Shown here in pieces: positions 32,900 to 41,631 of a stretch of DNA of 64,000 nucleotides. The notes beneath the pieces were generated by a model. That model was given only the letters and a program-made list of their open reading frames with translations, made no database searches and had not been told where the DNA came from. Position 1 is the stretch's first letter. Each line of letters starts with the position of its first letter. The translations under genes were made by a program, and so were the position numbers. This stretch comes from Smaragdicoccus niigatensis DSM 44881 = NBRC 103563 (lineage in GTDB: Bacteria > Actinomycetota > Actinomycetes > Mycobacteriales > Mycobacteriaceae): positions 124,001 through 188,000 of the forward strand of contig NZ_AQXZ01000012.1 of assembly GCF_000380645.1 (NCBI RefSeq). The letters are read 5' to 3'.

Positions 32900-33400
32900 T
32901 CAGTCTGCGCGACTCGCGATGCCGAGCTGCCGGAAGCGACTCGCATGGAACACCAGTGGTGACGTACCCGCGTTGAGCTGCACGTCCTCGACGTGCAACA
33001 ACGCGATCTCGTGGTCACCGGCGCTCACGAACGAGTCGACGCGAACGGTGAACGTCGCGGCCGCGCCCCTGAGCAAGACCGCTCCGGACTCGGTGACCTG
33101 CCAATCGACACCCGCGAACCGTTGATCGGGCTCGAGGCTCAGCTGGCGGCCCAGCACCTCCTGGCCCTCGGCGAGGACACTGACTCCCCAATGACTTCGC
33201 TCGCGAAGTGCGGGAAGCGTTTTGGAGGCCCGCGCAATGTTGACCGACACGATCGGCGGTGCGAGCGAGACAGACGTGAACGAACTTGCCGCTATCCCGA
33301 TCGGACCACGCGGTCCCAGCGCGGCCACCGCGACGACGCCCGTCGGAAACGCGCCGAACGCGCGACGCAAGTCCCGTACTTCGGAAATCACGACCGTCAT
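32900..33400 (-). CDS. Flavin reductase domain protein (HpaC-like)
   Basis: The 166-residue protein matches short NAD(P)H:flavin oxidoreductases that feed two-component monooxygenases (LRRAFGAFPTGVVAVAALGP, AASSFTSVSLAPPIVSVNIA, FAGVDWQVTESGAVLLRGAA, AGDHEIALLHVEDVQL). It binds FMN or FAD and releases reduced flavin. The ATG at 33400 overlaps the previous gene's stop as ATGA. A monooxygenase partner is not adjacent; the DszA-type enzyme at 23.0 kb is a candidate in trans. Confidence 0.88.
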   Translation of the reverse strand: MTVVISEVRDLRRAFGAFPTGVVAVAALGPRGPIGIAASSFTSVSLAPPIVSVNIARASKTLPALRERSHWGVSVLAEGQEVLGRQLSLEPDQRFAGVDWQVTESGAVLLRGAAATFTVRVDSFVSAGDHEIALLHVEDVQLNAGTSPLVFHASRFRQLGIASRAD

Positions 33401-33888
33401 GCGGGCACGACCGAACGTAGTTGGGCGATCGCGATCTCGAACCACGCCGAGAAGGCTTCAGAATCGAGTAGTTCGCAGTCGAGTAGGAACAGCCCGCGAG
33501 TCGGGGTGCTCGCCCCGAGTTCGGCCAGGACCGGCTTCAGATGCACCTCCGGCGCGAGCGAGTGGCGCCAGTCGCCCCCCACGAGAAGCGGAACCGCCAC
33601 GGTCCGCGAGAGTTGCCCAGCCGAGAAGCGGTCCAGGAAGAGCTTCAACAAGCCCGTGTATGTCGCCTTGTAGGTCGGGCTCGCGACGATGATGAGCGAA
33701 CTCGACGCGACCGTCGACACCAGATCTCGAACATCCTGATCCGTCCAGTCGAACAGTCGAGGGCCGTAGTCGGCGAGGTCGATGACGTGGTCTGGCTGCT
33801 GGCTGGTGATCCGTTCAGCGAGTTCGACTGCGGTCGAATAGGTGCGGGATCTCGGCTTCGGATTTCCGACGATGACGGTCGTGGACAT
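33397..33888 (-). CDS. NADPH-dependent FMN reductase (SsuE/MsuE-like)
   Basis: The 163-residue flavodoxin-fold protein starts STTVIVGNPKPRSRTYSTAV, with the FMN-phosphate loop, and has IIVASPTYKATYTGLLKLFL plus a PLLVGGDWRHSLAPEVHLKP segment typical of SsuE/MsuE reductases. Such enzymes supply FMNH2 to sulfonate monooxygenases. It forms an operon with the second flavin reductase. An inverted repeat (33892-33907) lies directly upstream of the ATG. Confidence 0.85.
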   Translation of the reverse strand: MSTTVIVGNPKPRSRTYSTAVELAERITSQQPDHVIDLADYGPRLFDWTDQDVRDLVSTVASSSLIIVASPTYKATYTGLLKLFLDRFSAGQLSRTVAVPLLVGGDWRHSLAPEVHLKPVLAELGASTPTRGLFLLDCELLDSEAFSAWFEIAIAQLRSVVPA

Positions 33889-33891
33889 GGT

Positions 33892-33907
33892 CGTCAGTGT
33901 TCTGACG
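33892..33907. promoter_or_regulatory. Inverted repeat at the FMN reductase start
   Basis: CGTCAG (33892-33897) and CTGACG (33902-33907) pair around TGTT immediately upstream of the ATG at 33888. It could be an operator or a 5' hairpin. No Cys-type leader ORF was found here. Confidence 0.35.
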
Positions 33908-33949
33908 TGCTCGATCGCCGACAAGATTTGAAATCACCGTGCGTCGTAG

Positions 33950-34474
33950 TCAGCGACGTCGCTGACCCGATCCCTCTGGGAACGGCCATGCGACCGTGAG
34001 GGATTGGCCTTCGCCGATTGCCGACCATTGGGCCGCGAAGTCGTCGTAGCGGGCATAGAGCCTGTTCAGCAGTGCCGGGTCGATGCCGCTCTTCTCCGGA
34101 GTGCCAGGCCACGCTGGTTCGAACGTCCGAAGCCGGCGTTCGACCTCCCACAGGGCAACCGTCACGGACGCGAGGCGCTCGGAGCGCGCCATATCGGCAG
34201 ACTCCTGCGGTGTCGGCTGGCGGCGATTCTTCGTGGTCTTCTTGTTGATCGCCGGATCGGCGGGCCAGAACAAGCCGTCGTCGCCATCTGCGGCCGCGAG
34301 CCGGCCGTAAACGCCGCCCCGAATGCGGTCTTCGATCTCGACGAACAAGTGCGCCACGTCGTGTGGAACCGCGTCGTTGTACCCCGGGCCGTTGCGCGGA
34401 GCCAACGCGTGGCCGGCCTCGCGCAGAACTGCGATCTCGTATCGGCCGCTGAGCTTCGTGAACTTGACTTTCAT
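33950..34474 (-). CDS. Hypothetical protein
   Basis: The 174-residue soluble protein begins MKVKFTKLSGRYEIAVLREA and includes GPGYNDAVPHDVAHLFVEIE, where a DxxHxxxE-like pattern could bind metal. The C-terminal half is Arg-rich and helical (ADMARSERLASVTVALWEVE). Similar actinobacterial hypotheticals exist but no function is known to me. It is divergent from the acyl-CoA dehydrogenase gene at 34540. Confidence 0.68.
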   Translation of the reverse strand: MKVKFTKLSGRYEIAVLREAGHALAPRNGPGYNDAVPHDVAHLFVEIEDRIRGGVYGRLAAADGDDGLFWPADPAINKKTTKNRRQPTPQESADMARSERLASVTVALWEVERRLRTFEPAWPGTPEKSGIDPALLNRLYARYDDFAAQWSAIGEGQSLTVAWPFPEGSGQRRR

Positions 34475-34539
34475 TTGAATCAAGGTTGCGGGGGCCGGTC
34501 GCCGTATGCAACCGAATTCGACCCTGGTAAGCAAGAAGC

Positions 34540-35685
34540 ATGAAGCGCACGCTGTACACCGCAGAGCACGAAGAGTTCCGCGCCTCGGTCCGGGAGTTCG
34601 TCCGCCGGTGGATCGAACCGCGGGCCGAGAAGTTCATCGAGGACAAGTTCATCGACCGCGATGTGTGGCGCGCGGCAGGGGATCTCGGTTACCTCGGCCT
34701 GGGAGTTCCGGAGCAGTACGGCGGTGGCGAAGCGGGCGACTTCCGGTACTCAGCGGTCGTCACCGAAGAGCTTGCCCGGGTGGCGGTGGCGTATGCGTCG
34801 TCGTTCTCGATCCACTACGACGTCGTCGCCCCGTATCTCATCGAGCTGTCGACCGAGGAGCAGAAGAAGCGCTGGCTCCCCAAGTTCTGTACGGGCGAGT
34901 TGGTCTCGGCGATGGCGATGTCCGAACCCTCGGCCGGTTCGGACCTGGCCGCTTTGAAGACGACGGCAGTGCGCGACGGCGATGACTGGATTCTCAACGG
35001 ATCGAAGACGTTCATCACCAACGGCATCAGCGCGGATCTCGTCATCGTCGCGGCGCGCACGACCCCCGAGAAGAAGGCCAAGGGCATTTCCCTCTTCGTC
35101 GTCGAGGAGGGCATGCAGGGATTCACTCGCGGGCGCAAGCTCGACAAGGTCGGGCAGCCGGAGGCGGACACCGGTGAACTGTCCTTCGAGGATGTGCGCG
35201 TGCCGGGGACGAACCTGCTGGGCGAAGTCGACCGTGGGTTCATCGCGATGATGGAGCGCCTCCCGCAGGAGCGCATTGGGGCGGCCATCACGAACATCGC
35301 CCACGCGAAGGCGGTGCTCGAGGAGACGATCCAGTATGCGAAGGACCGCAAGGCCTTCGGTCAATCGATCGGCAGCTTTCAGCACAACAAGTTCCTGCTC
35401 GCGGACCTCGTCACGAGGCTCGAAGCGGCGCAGGCGTACGTCGACCACCACGTGCTCGCCCACACGAACGGTGAGCTCGACGCGGTCGACGCGGCCAAAG
35501 CGAAGTGGTACTCGGCGCAGGTGCAGAACGAGATCATCGACCACTGCGTGCAGATCTACGGCGGCTACGGCTACATGAACGAATACCGCGTCGCACGAGC
35601 CTGGAAGGACGCTCGCGTCACCAAGATCTGGGCCGGTTCGAACGAGATCATGAAGGAGATCATCGGCCGCAGCCTGGGGTTCTAA
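34540..35685 (+). CDS. Acyl-CoA dehydrogenase
   Basis: The 381-residue protein is a standard-length member. It shows VSAMAMSEPSAGSDLAALKT for flavin and substrate binding, KTFITNGISADLVIVAARTT, and the C-terminal YGGYGYMNEYRVARAWKDAR with IWAGSNEIMKEIIGRSLGF. The usual catalytic Glu position near the C-terminus reads GGYGYMNEY. It oxidises an acyl-CoA at alpha-beta and passes electrons to ETF. The stop overlaps the convergent gene's stop by four bases. Confidence 0.93.
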   Translation: MKRTLYTAEHEEFRASVREFVRRWIEPRAEKFIEDKFIDRDVWRAAGDLGYLGLGVPEQYGGGEAGDFRYSAVVTEELARVAVAYASSFSIHYDVVAPYLIELSTEEQKKRWLPKFCTGELVSAMAMSEPSAGSDLAALKTTAVRDGDDWILNGSKTFITNGISADLVIVAARTTPEKKAKGISLFVVEEGMQGFTRGRKLDKVGQPEADTGELSFEDVRVPGTNLLGEVDRGFIAMMERLPQERIGAAITNIAHAKAVLEETIQYAKDRKAFGQSIGSFQHNKFLLADLVTRLEAAQAYVDHHVLAHTNGELDAVDAAKAKWYSAQVQNEIIDHCVQIYGGYGYMNEYRVARAWKDARVTKIWAGSNEIMKEIIGRSLGF

Positions 35686-36419
35686 AAGTCGAAGCTGTCG
35701 AACCCGTCGAAGAAGCCGCCGCCGTCGCCAGCGTCACCGGGGTCGACATCGCCGTTACCGGACGCGTCCTGGAAGCCGTCCTGGTAGCCGTCGGCGAACG
35801 CGTTCTGGTCGTAGCCGACTCCGTGCATTCCGCTGAACAGAGCGTCGAACAGCAGCATCGAACCGACGCCCCAGGCGCCCGCGACGAGGGCGGTCTTCCA
35901 CCACGGCTCGGAGTACCAGCCGGCGGGGACCGGTCGTCCCGCGACCATGCCGCCGGGGTAGTAGTTCGGGGTCGTCTGCGACGGTCCCGGGGACGCCTGG
36001 ATCTGGCGTCCCTCGAACGCGATGCTCCGGTTCTCGCTCACGGCACCCGCGGTGCGCTGGCCGGTCAGTTCGGGGATGTGCGGTCCCGGGTCCATGCCCA
36101 TCGCCGTGCGCGCCGCCCGGATGTAGTACAGGCCTTCGATCGCGGTCTGCTTGGCGAGGCGGGCCTGCGCGGCGGACTTGGCTTGCGAGATCTGCGAGCC
36201 GGCTGCGGTGAATCGCTCCGACGCATCCGAAAGTGCCTGTTTGGCAGCGTCATTGGACCCGGTCAGGTTGTAGACCTGACCGCCGAGTCGGTCGATCGCC
36301 TGCCGGGCATCGGCGACCGCATCGTCGAGTTCCCGCTGGTTTCCCGCCTGCGATCCGCGAATCACGAGAAACGCGACGACGCCGATGATGACGAGAAGCA
36401 GGAGGAACCCGGTCGACAT
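35682..36419 (-). CDS. Membrane-anchored coiled-coil protein with acidic Gly-rich tail
   Basis: The 245-residue protein has an N-terminal membrane anchor (STGFLLLLVIIGVVAFLVIR), a helical coiled-coil-like stretch (about 28-100; ELDDAVADARQAIDRLGGQV), a second hydrophobic segment near 175-195 and a tail rich in Asp, Gly and Phe ending FFDGFDSFDF. It resembles short actinobacterial hypotheticals of the DUF1542 annotation type. The tail repeats of aspartate, glycine and aromatics may bind cations. Function unknown. Confidence 0.72.
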   Translation of the reverse strand: MSTGFLLLLVIIGVVAFLVIRGSQAGNQRELDDAVADARQAIDRLGGQVYNLTGSNDAAKQALSDASERFTAAGSQISQAKSAAQARLAKQTAIEGLYYIRAARTAMGMDPGPHIPELTGQRTAGAVSENRSIAFEGRQIQASPGPSQTTPNYYPGGMVAGRPVPAGWYSEPWWKTALVAGAWGVGSMLLFDALFSGMHGVGYDQNAFADGYQDGFQDASGNGDVDPGDAGDGGGFFDGFDSFDF

Positions 36420-36553
36420 GAATCCAGCGTACGCAGCCTAGATCAGTTGGCCTTCGACGCCGGTTTGTCGATGCACAGGATCGAGGTATCTGAGGCGGAG
36501 GATGTGCTCACATCTCGGTCAAAGGGGACCCCGAGACCGCTACCGTCAGGAGA

Positions 36554-38101
36554 GTGACGTTCGCACCGGAGTCGGTACCTCGGGCGCGTGACCTGCTTGT
36601 ACACATCGTGCCGGGTGCATTTAGGTGGTCGGCTGCGACGCGCGCCGCGCTGGCGTTCGGCATTCCGGCCGCAATCCTGACGGTCGCGGGTCATGCCGAA
36701 CTTGCCGTCGCGGTGACCCTCGGATCGTTTTCGGTGATGTTCGGCGAGGGACGCCCCTATCGGGTGCGGGGGGTCATCGTCGCGCTCGCGGGGATCGGGT
36801 TCATCTCCGCGGCGCTGGTCGGCGCCGCAGTAGGCCATTCCGGGGCCCCGTCGATCGTCGATGTCGTGGTGCTCACTGCGGTCGCGTGTACCGCGACATT
36901 CGTCGTCGACGCGATCCGGTTCGGCCCGCCGGGCTCGTTCTTCTTCGTCATGATCTGCGGCGTCGCGATGCTGCTGGCACGCCACGGCATATCGATTGGG
37001 CAGATCGTGGCGTGCGCGGTCATCGGGTCGGCGTCGTCTGTGCTGGTCTCGATGGCCGGCGCGATGCGCGACGCGACCCGCCCCGAAACGACCGTCACGA
37101 ACGCCGCGGTGAAGGCGGTCGAAGTATTCGTGACCCGGGGCGAGGCGGAGACTCTGACCGATCGCCACAACGTCGCCACCGCTCTCATGGCGGCCCGGAC
37201 GGCCTTGAGAGACGCTCGCGCTCTGGATTCGGGCTTGCTCGCTCAGCTCGATGCGGCCCAGCGCCAGTGGGCGGTATCCATCGCTCGGATCGCCGACGGG
37301 GATGTCGACAATGGTGCGGTCGATTGGGAACGCGCGTCGTTGGGCTTCCGATTACGGCGTGCGCTGTATTTGGATTCGCACGCGACAGTCACCACTCTGC
37401 GGTTGATGGTCGGGTGCCTCATCAGCGGCTCTGTCGCAGTTGTCGCGGGGCTCGGTCGACCGGACTGGGCCATCTACGCGACGGTGCTGATCCTCAACCA
37501 GGGACTCGATCGAGTGCGCGGGGTCGTGCGGTCGCTGCACCGATTGGTCGGCACCTTAGGTGGAGTGCTGTTTTTCGCGGCCCTGCATCAACTTGCGCCG
37601 ACCGGGTTGGCTCTCATCGGGGTTCTCCTGGTGCTGCAGTTCGTCGTCGAGCTGTTCGTCGCGCGCAACTACGGCATCGCCGTGTTCTTCATTACCCCGC
37701 TGGCGCTCCTCATCGGTGACTCCGCGCATCCCCACGGTTCGATCACCACGCTGGTCGGGGAGCGCGTGGTCGAGACGATCGTGGGCGTAGCCGTTGCGAC
37801 AGTGTGCTTCTGGGTCACGTTTCCACGTGCCCACCGGCGAATCCTCTTATGGACTGACCGGCGCGTACTGGAAAGCGCACGCGAGTGCGATGTGCGGCAG
37901 CTGGGCGAGCTCCACTTCGAGATCGCCGGTTCGATGCGGGCCGGAATCGACGCGATGTTCAACGAACGTGAGTGGACGATCGCGCAGTGGCCCCGCCACG
38001 CCGCAATCGATGACCTGGGCTTCCGGGTGTTGGCGCTCGGCACAGTCGCACCGGCGTTGATGGCAGAGCTGCGCGCCGAAGCCGAGCGACTACGCGCGTG
38101 A
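36554..38101 (+). CDS. FUSC-family membrane protein
   Basis: The 515-residue protein has two blocks of membrane helices (about 30-165 and 275-400) around a soluble helical region and a C-terminal cytoplasmic domain, the fusaric-acid-resistance/aromatic acid exporter layout. RLMVGCLISGSVAVVAGLGR and WAIYATVLILNQGLDRVRGV mark the second block, with the FUSC GxxxR-type loop. TACCGT lies 7 nt before the GTG and AGGAGA sits between. Substrate unknown. Its end overlaps the convergent peptidase gene by 12 bp. Confidence 0.87.
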   Translation: MTFAPESVPRARDLLVHIVPGAFRWSAATRAALAFGIPAAILTVAGHAELAVAVTLGSFSVMFGEGRPYRVRGVIVALAGIGFISAALVGAAVGHSGAPSIVDVVVLTAVACTATFVVDAIRFGPPGSFFFVMICGVAMLLARHGISIGQIVACAVIGSASSVLVSMAGAMRDATRPETTVTNAAVKAVEVFVTRGEAETLTDRHNVATALMAARTALRDARALDSGLLAQLDAAQRQWAVSIARIADGDVDNGAVDWERASLGFRLRRALYLDSHATVTTLRLMVGCLISGSVAVVAGLGRPDWAIYATVLILNQGLDRVRGVVRSLHRLVGTLGGVLFFAALHQLAPTGLALIGVLLVLQFVVELFVARNYGIAVFFITPLALLIGDSAHPHGSITTLVGERVVETIVGVAVATVCFWVTFPRAHRRILLWTDRRVLESARECDVRQLGELHFEIAGSMRAGIDAMFNEREWTIAQWPRHAAIDDLGFRVLALGTVAPALMAELRAEAERLRA

Positions 38102-39190
38102 TCCGAACGCGGACGGGAACGAATCGCGGTAGGACGGAATGCCCGCGACCGCCGTCGCCGCGAGCACCGCGTTGACGATCGCCCGTTCGACGCAGACCGC
38201 GGCGGCGGCGCAGACGGCGTCGACGCGGGGGAGTTCGGCAAGGAATGCCGGCCCGAGGGCAACCGGCAGGTCTCCCTGCTCGTCGCCGGTTGCCGATTCG
38301 GTCAAACCTGTCGAGAGGGCGAAGATCGTGTCACCGTCCAGCGGAGAATGGGCCGGACGGATCGCACGGCCCAGGCCATCGTGACCTGCCATCGCCATTC
38401 GGCGACAACCACCTGCGCTGAGTTTCGCGTCGGTTGCGACCACACCGATCGTCGTGTTCAACAGCGTGCCTTTGGGACTGCGCAATCTCGCGGCCGCGAC
38501 GTCGGCGCCGTCGGGGGTGCCGAGCCCGAAGAACTCGATGCCGTCGGCCATTGCGCCCCAAGGTACTCCGGTGCGCGGATCGTAGACCGAGCCCACCGGG
38601 TTGGCGACCATGAGCGCGGCGACAACGATGCCGCGGGCGGGGCCGTCCTCGATCACGACGCTCGCGGTTCCGATGCCGCCCTTGAGCGAACCGGCGCGCG
38701 CACCCGTACCTGCGCCGACGGTTCCGCAAGCGAAGTCGACCGCAGCGCTTTCGGCCGCGCGGTATCCGAACTCCGCCGTCGGTCGCGTGCGCCAAGCACC
38801 CACGGGGAGGTCGAAGATGACCGCCCCCGGCACGATCGGCACGACGAATGCGCCATCCGGGCCCGGTGGGGCCATGGCGATTCCTTCGCCGTGCTCTTCG
38901 AGCCAGTGCATGACGCCATCGGCAGCCGCCAGGCCGTAAGCGCTGCCGCCGGCCAGCACGATCGCGTTGACCTGCTGCACGGTATTGCTGGGGTCCAGAA
39001 GGTCTGTTTCGCGCGTGCCTGGTCCGCCGCCACGCACATCCACCGCGGCAGTGGCCCCGCCGGGCGCACGTACGACCGTGCAGCCGGTGGCGGCTCCGGC
39101 ACCCATCGATGCATCCGAGTCGAGCTCGGTGTAGTGCCCTACTAGGAGCCCGGCGACGTCGGTCAGACTGTTTCGATCTCCAGTGCGCAC
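38090..39190 (-). CDS. P1-family peptidase (DmpA/NylC-type Ntn hydrolase)
   Basis: The 366-residue protein matches the self-cleaving L-aminopeptidase/D-esterase family: LTDVAGLLVGHYTELDSDAS, GATAAVDVRGGGPGTRETDL, NAIVLAGGSAYGLAAADGVM, and LLNTTIGVVATDAKLSAGGC with the Asn-Thr autocleavage site that frees the Thr nucleophile. Rv1333 is a mycobacterial relative. It is probably cytosolic. TAGGCT lies 7 nt before the GTG start, so the mRNA is leaderless. Confidence 0.9.
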   Translation of the reverse strand: MRTGDRNSLTDVAGLLVGHYTELDSDASMGAGAATGCTVVRAPGGATAAVDVRGGGPGTRETDLLDPSNTVQQVNAIVLAGGSAYGLAAADGVMHWLEEHGEGIAMAPPGPDGAFVVPIVPGAVIFDLPVGAWRTRPTAEFGYRAAESAAVDFACGTVGAGTGARAGSLKGGIGTASVVIEDGPARGIVVAALMVANPVGSVYDPRTGVPWGAMADGIEFFGLGTPDGADVAAARLRSPKGTLLNTTIGVVATDAKLSAGGCRRMAMAGHDGLGRAIRPAHSPLDGDTIFALSTGLTESATGDEQGDLPVALGPAFLAELPRVDAVCAAAAVCVERAIVNAVLAATAVAGIPSYRDSFPSAFGSRA

Positions 39191-39343
39191 GTTGTGGAGC
39201 CTACTTGGACAGGCGTGCGTCTCGCGGTGGGTTTCCGCAGGTCAAAGCGTGCTCTTGCCCCAGGTTGTCGGACCCACCTGCCCAGATTGTGCCGATCCGG
39301 CGGTTATCGGCCGGTGCTGCTCGCGACGACAGATAATCGGACA

Positions 39344-39865
39344 ATGAGACCACATCGGCTGGCGGTTGTGCCGATCCTCACCGCCGTGATCACTTTTGGC
39401 GTCGCTTGTTCTTCGGAACCGGTGTCGCAGTCGGGCGGACAACCCGCGGGAGCCGCGCGAGAAAGTGGCGAGGTCTCGCCGACGGCCGGTAAATGGACCG
39501 AGCCGTGCTCGCTACTGACTGCGGACGAGATTTCGCCGTTGATCGATTCCACCGCCGCCGGTACGCCGAGCGGTGATTCGCAGCACGGTGCGGCGTGCGA
39601 GTGGCGGAACTCCGACACGTACGAGTCGGTGTCGCTCAACATCGGCAGCCCGGACACGGCGATCAACGACGTTGTGCCCGACGACCCCTCTGGCGCCTAC
39701 ACGTTTGAGGACGGACCAGACGGAATCAAGTTCACCAACGCCGGGACGGCGATGTTCGTGCTGGACAAGCGCCTCTGCGAAATTCAGGTCACCACTCTCC
39801 GCAGCGCCGACAACGCACACGACAAATATGTCGAACTCATCGGAAAGATCCGCTCGCGCTTCTAG
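39344..39865 (+). CDS. DUF3558 family lipoprotein
   Basis: The 173-residue product has a lipoprotein signal with lipobox GVAC at Cys22 followed by Ser-Ser-Glu-Pro. The rest matches DUF3558 (PCSLLTADEISPLIDSTAAG, then ACEWRNSDTYESVSLNIG and LCEIQVTTLRSADNAHDKYV), with two conserved cysteine pairs likely forming disulfides outside the membrane. Function unknown. GATAAT lies 6 nt before the ATG. The stop overlaps the convergent regulator gene by four bases. Confidence 0.85.
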   Translation: MRPHRLAVVPILTAVITFGVACSSEPVSQSGGQPAGAARESGEVSPTAGKWTEPCSLLTADEISPLIDSTAAGTPSGDSQHGAACEWRNSDTYESVSLNIGSPDTAINDVVPDDPSGAYTFEDGPDGIKFTNAGTAMFVLDKRLCEIQVTTLRSADNAHDKYVELIGKIRSRF

Positions 39866-40551
39866 CTCGGCGGTCGGAGCGCAGCGAACTCGTCGGTGAC
39901 CCGCAGGGTCGAGTCCGTGAAGCGGTACATCTTCGCCGGTCGTCCGCCCGCCCGGCCCGGAGCCGAGACGGTGTCGAGCGGCGTGAGCACTCCACGACGG
40001 CTCAGAACGCGTTGGAGGTTGGTCGTGTCGACCTCGTATCCCAATGCTGCGCAATAGATCTGGCGCAGGGTCGACATCGTGAACGCAGCCGGGGCGAGGC
40101 CGTAGGCGAGGTTCGTGTACGACAGTTTCGCGACGAGCCGGTTGCGGGCGTGGGCGACGACTGTGCCGTGGTCGAAGGCCATGCGGGGGAGGGCGGACAC
40201 CGGATGCCAGCTGGTGTCGGCCGGCAGTTGCGGGTCCGCGGTCAGGGGAACGAGGCCTAGGAACGTCGAGGCGATGAGCCTGGGCCCGGGCACCCGGTTC
40301 GGATCGCTGAACACTGCGAGTTGCTCGAGGTGCGCAACCTTTTGAACGTCGACCTTCTCCGCAAGCTGGCGCCGGGCGGACGTGTCGAGATCCTCGTAGT
40401 CCCCCAGCGTGCCGCCGGGAAGGGACCACGCGCCCACTTCGGGCTCCATTGCACGCTGCCACAGCAAGACGGCCAGTTCCGGACCGTCCGCAAACTTACG
40501 AACCTGGAACACTGCGGTGAGCGTTTCATGAACGGTGGTACGATGGGGCAT
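39862..40551 (-). CDS. nrtR: NrtR-type Nudix transcriptional regulator of NAD synthesis
   Basis: The 229-residue protein has a degenerate Nudix domain (GAWSLPGGTLGDYEDLDTSA then RRQLAEKVDV) and a C-terminal winged helix (about 150-225; YEVDTTNLQRVLSRRGVLTP). NrtR binds ADP-ribose or NAD products and represses NAD genes; the C. glutamicum homologue NdnR controls nadA-nadC. It is divergent from nadA-nadB-nadC. TATGAT lies 7 nt before the ATG at 40551, so the mRNA is leaderless; an ATG four codons upstream falls inside the operator and is not preferred. Confidence 0.88.
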   Translation of the reverse strand: MPHRTTVHETLTAVFQVRKFADGPELAVLLWQRAMEPEVGAWSLPGGTLGDYEDLDTSARRQLAEKVDVQKVAHLEQLAVFSDPNRVPGPRLIASTFLGLVPLTADPQLPADTSWHPVSALPRMAFDHGTVVAHARNRLVAKLSYTNLAYGLAPAAFTMSTLRQIYCAALGYEVDTTNLQRVLSRRGVLTPLDTVSAPGRAGGRPAKMYRFTDSTLRVTDEFAALRPPS

Positions 40552-40574
40552 GTTTTCGATCATAAGTCGAAAAC
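40552..40574. promoter_or_regulatory. NrtR-type operator between nrtR and nadA
   Basis: GTTTTCGA (40552-40559) and TCGAAAAC (40567-40574) are perfect arms with a 7-nt centre. The site covers the nrtR -10 (40559-40564, reverse strand) and reaches to within 2 bp of the nadA -10 candidate TAAGAT (40576-40581), so it can repress both directions. Confidence 0.78.
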
Positions 40575-40604
40575 CTAAGATTGTCGCTCGGAAGGAGAAC
40601 AGCG

Positions 40605-41630
40605 ATGACGACGACTCTGGATCTCGCGCAGATCACTGACACTGCTGCGGGTTACTCGGGTATCGAGGCCAACGCTGATTGGGCCGCTGAAGTGCGCAGA
40701 CTCGCACGCCAGCGCAATGCGACCATCCTGGCGCACAACTATCAGCTGCCGGAGATTCAGGACATCGCCGACCACGTCGGCGACTCGCTGGCGCTCTCGC
40801 GCATCGCGGCTGAGGTTCCGGAAAGCACGATCGTTTTCTGCGGTGTGCACTTCATGGCCGAGACCGCCAAGATCCTGAGCCCGGAGAAGACGGTTCTCAT
40901 CCCGGATGCGCGGGCCGGTTGCTCGTTGGCTGACTCGATCAACGCCGATGAACTTCGCGCGTGGAAGGCCGAGCACCCGGGCGCGGTGGTCGTCTCGTAC
41001 GTCAACACCACCGCTGCGGTGAAGGCCGAGACCGACATCTGCTGCACGTCGTCGAACGCGGTGGATGTCGTGAACTCGATCCCGGCGGACTCCGAAGTGC
41101 TGTTCCTGCCGGACCAGTTCCTCGGCGCGCATGTCAAGCGCATGACGGGTCGCACGAACATGCACATCTGGGCGGGCGAATGCCACGTGCACGCCGGCAT
41201 CAACGGCGATGAGCTCACCGACCAGGCCAAGACCCACCCGGACGCGGAACTCTTCGTGCACCCGGAGTGCGGCTGCGCGACCTCGGCGCTGTACCTCGCT
41301 GGTGAGGGCTTCTTCCCCAAGGAGCGCGTCCACATCCTGTCGACCGGCGGAATGATCGACGAAGCGCGCAAGGTGCACTCGAAGCAGGTTCTGGTTGCGA
41401 CGGAGATCGGCATGCTGCACCAGCTGCGCAAGGCTGCGCCCGGCATCGACTTCCAGGCGGTCAATGACCGTGCTTCGTGCAAGTACATGAAGATGATCAC
41501 CCCCACGGCTCTGCTGCGTTGCCTCGCGACCGGCACGGACGAGGTTCACGTCGATCCGGAGATGGCTGCTCAGGGCCGAAAGTCGGTGCAGCGCATGATC
41601 GCCATCGGTACTCCCGGCGGAGGCGAGTGA
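40605..41630 (+). CDS. nadA: Quinolinate synthase
   Basis: NadA condenses iminoaspartate with dihydroxyacetone phosphate to quinolinate using a 4Fe-4S cluster. The 341-residue protein shows [20 protein letters not shown], the cluster ligands in [28 protein letters not shown] and [19 protein letters not shown] provides a strong ribosome site before ATG 40605; an upstream TTG in frame is not needed. It is first in the nadA-nadB-nadC operon under the NrtR-type site. Confidence 0.96.
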   Translation: MTTTLDLAQITDTAAGYSGIEANADWAAEVRRLARQRNATILAHNYQLPEIQDIADHVGDSLALSRIAAEVPESTIVFCGVHFMAETAKILSPEKTVLIPDARAGCSLADSINADELRAWKAEHPGAVVVSYVNTTAAVKAETDICCTSSNAVDVVNSIPADSEVLFLPDQFLGAHVKRMTGRTNMHIWAGECHVHAGINGDELTDQAKTHPDAELFVHPECGCATSALYLAGEGFFPKERVHILSTGGMIDEARKVHSKQVLVATEIGMLHQLRKAAPGIDFQAVNDRASCKYMKMITPTALLRCLATGTDEVHVDPEMAAQGRKSVQRMIAIGTPGGGE

Positions 41631-41631
41631 G

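Noticed and set aside
33880-33950. A third Cys attenuator before the FMN reductase gene
   Set aside because: The possible short ORFs there contain no Cys codons.
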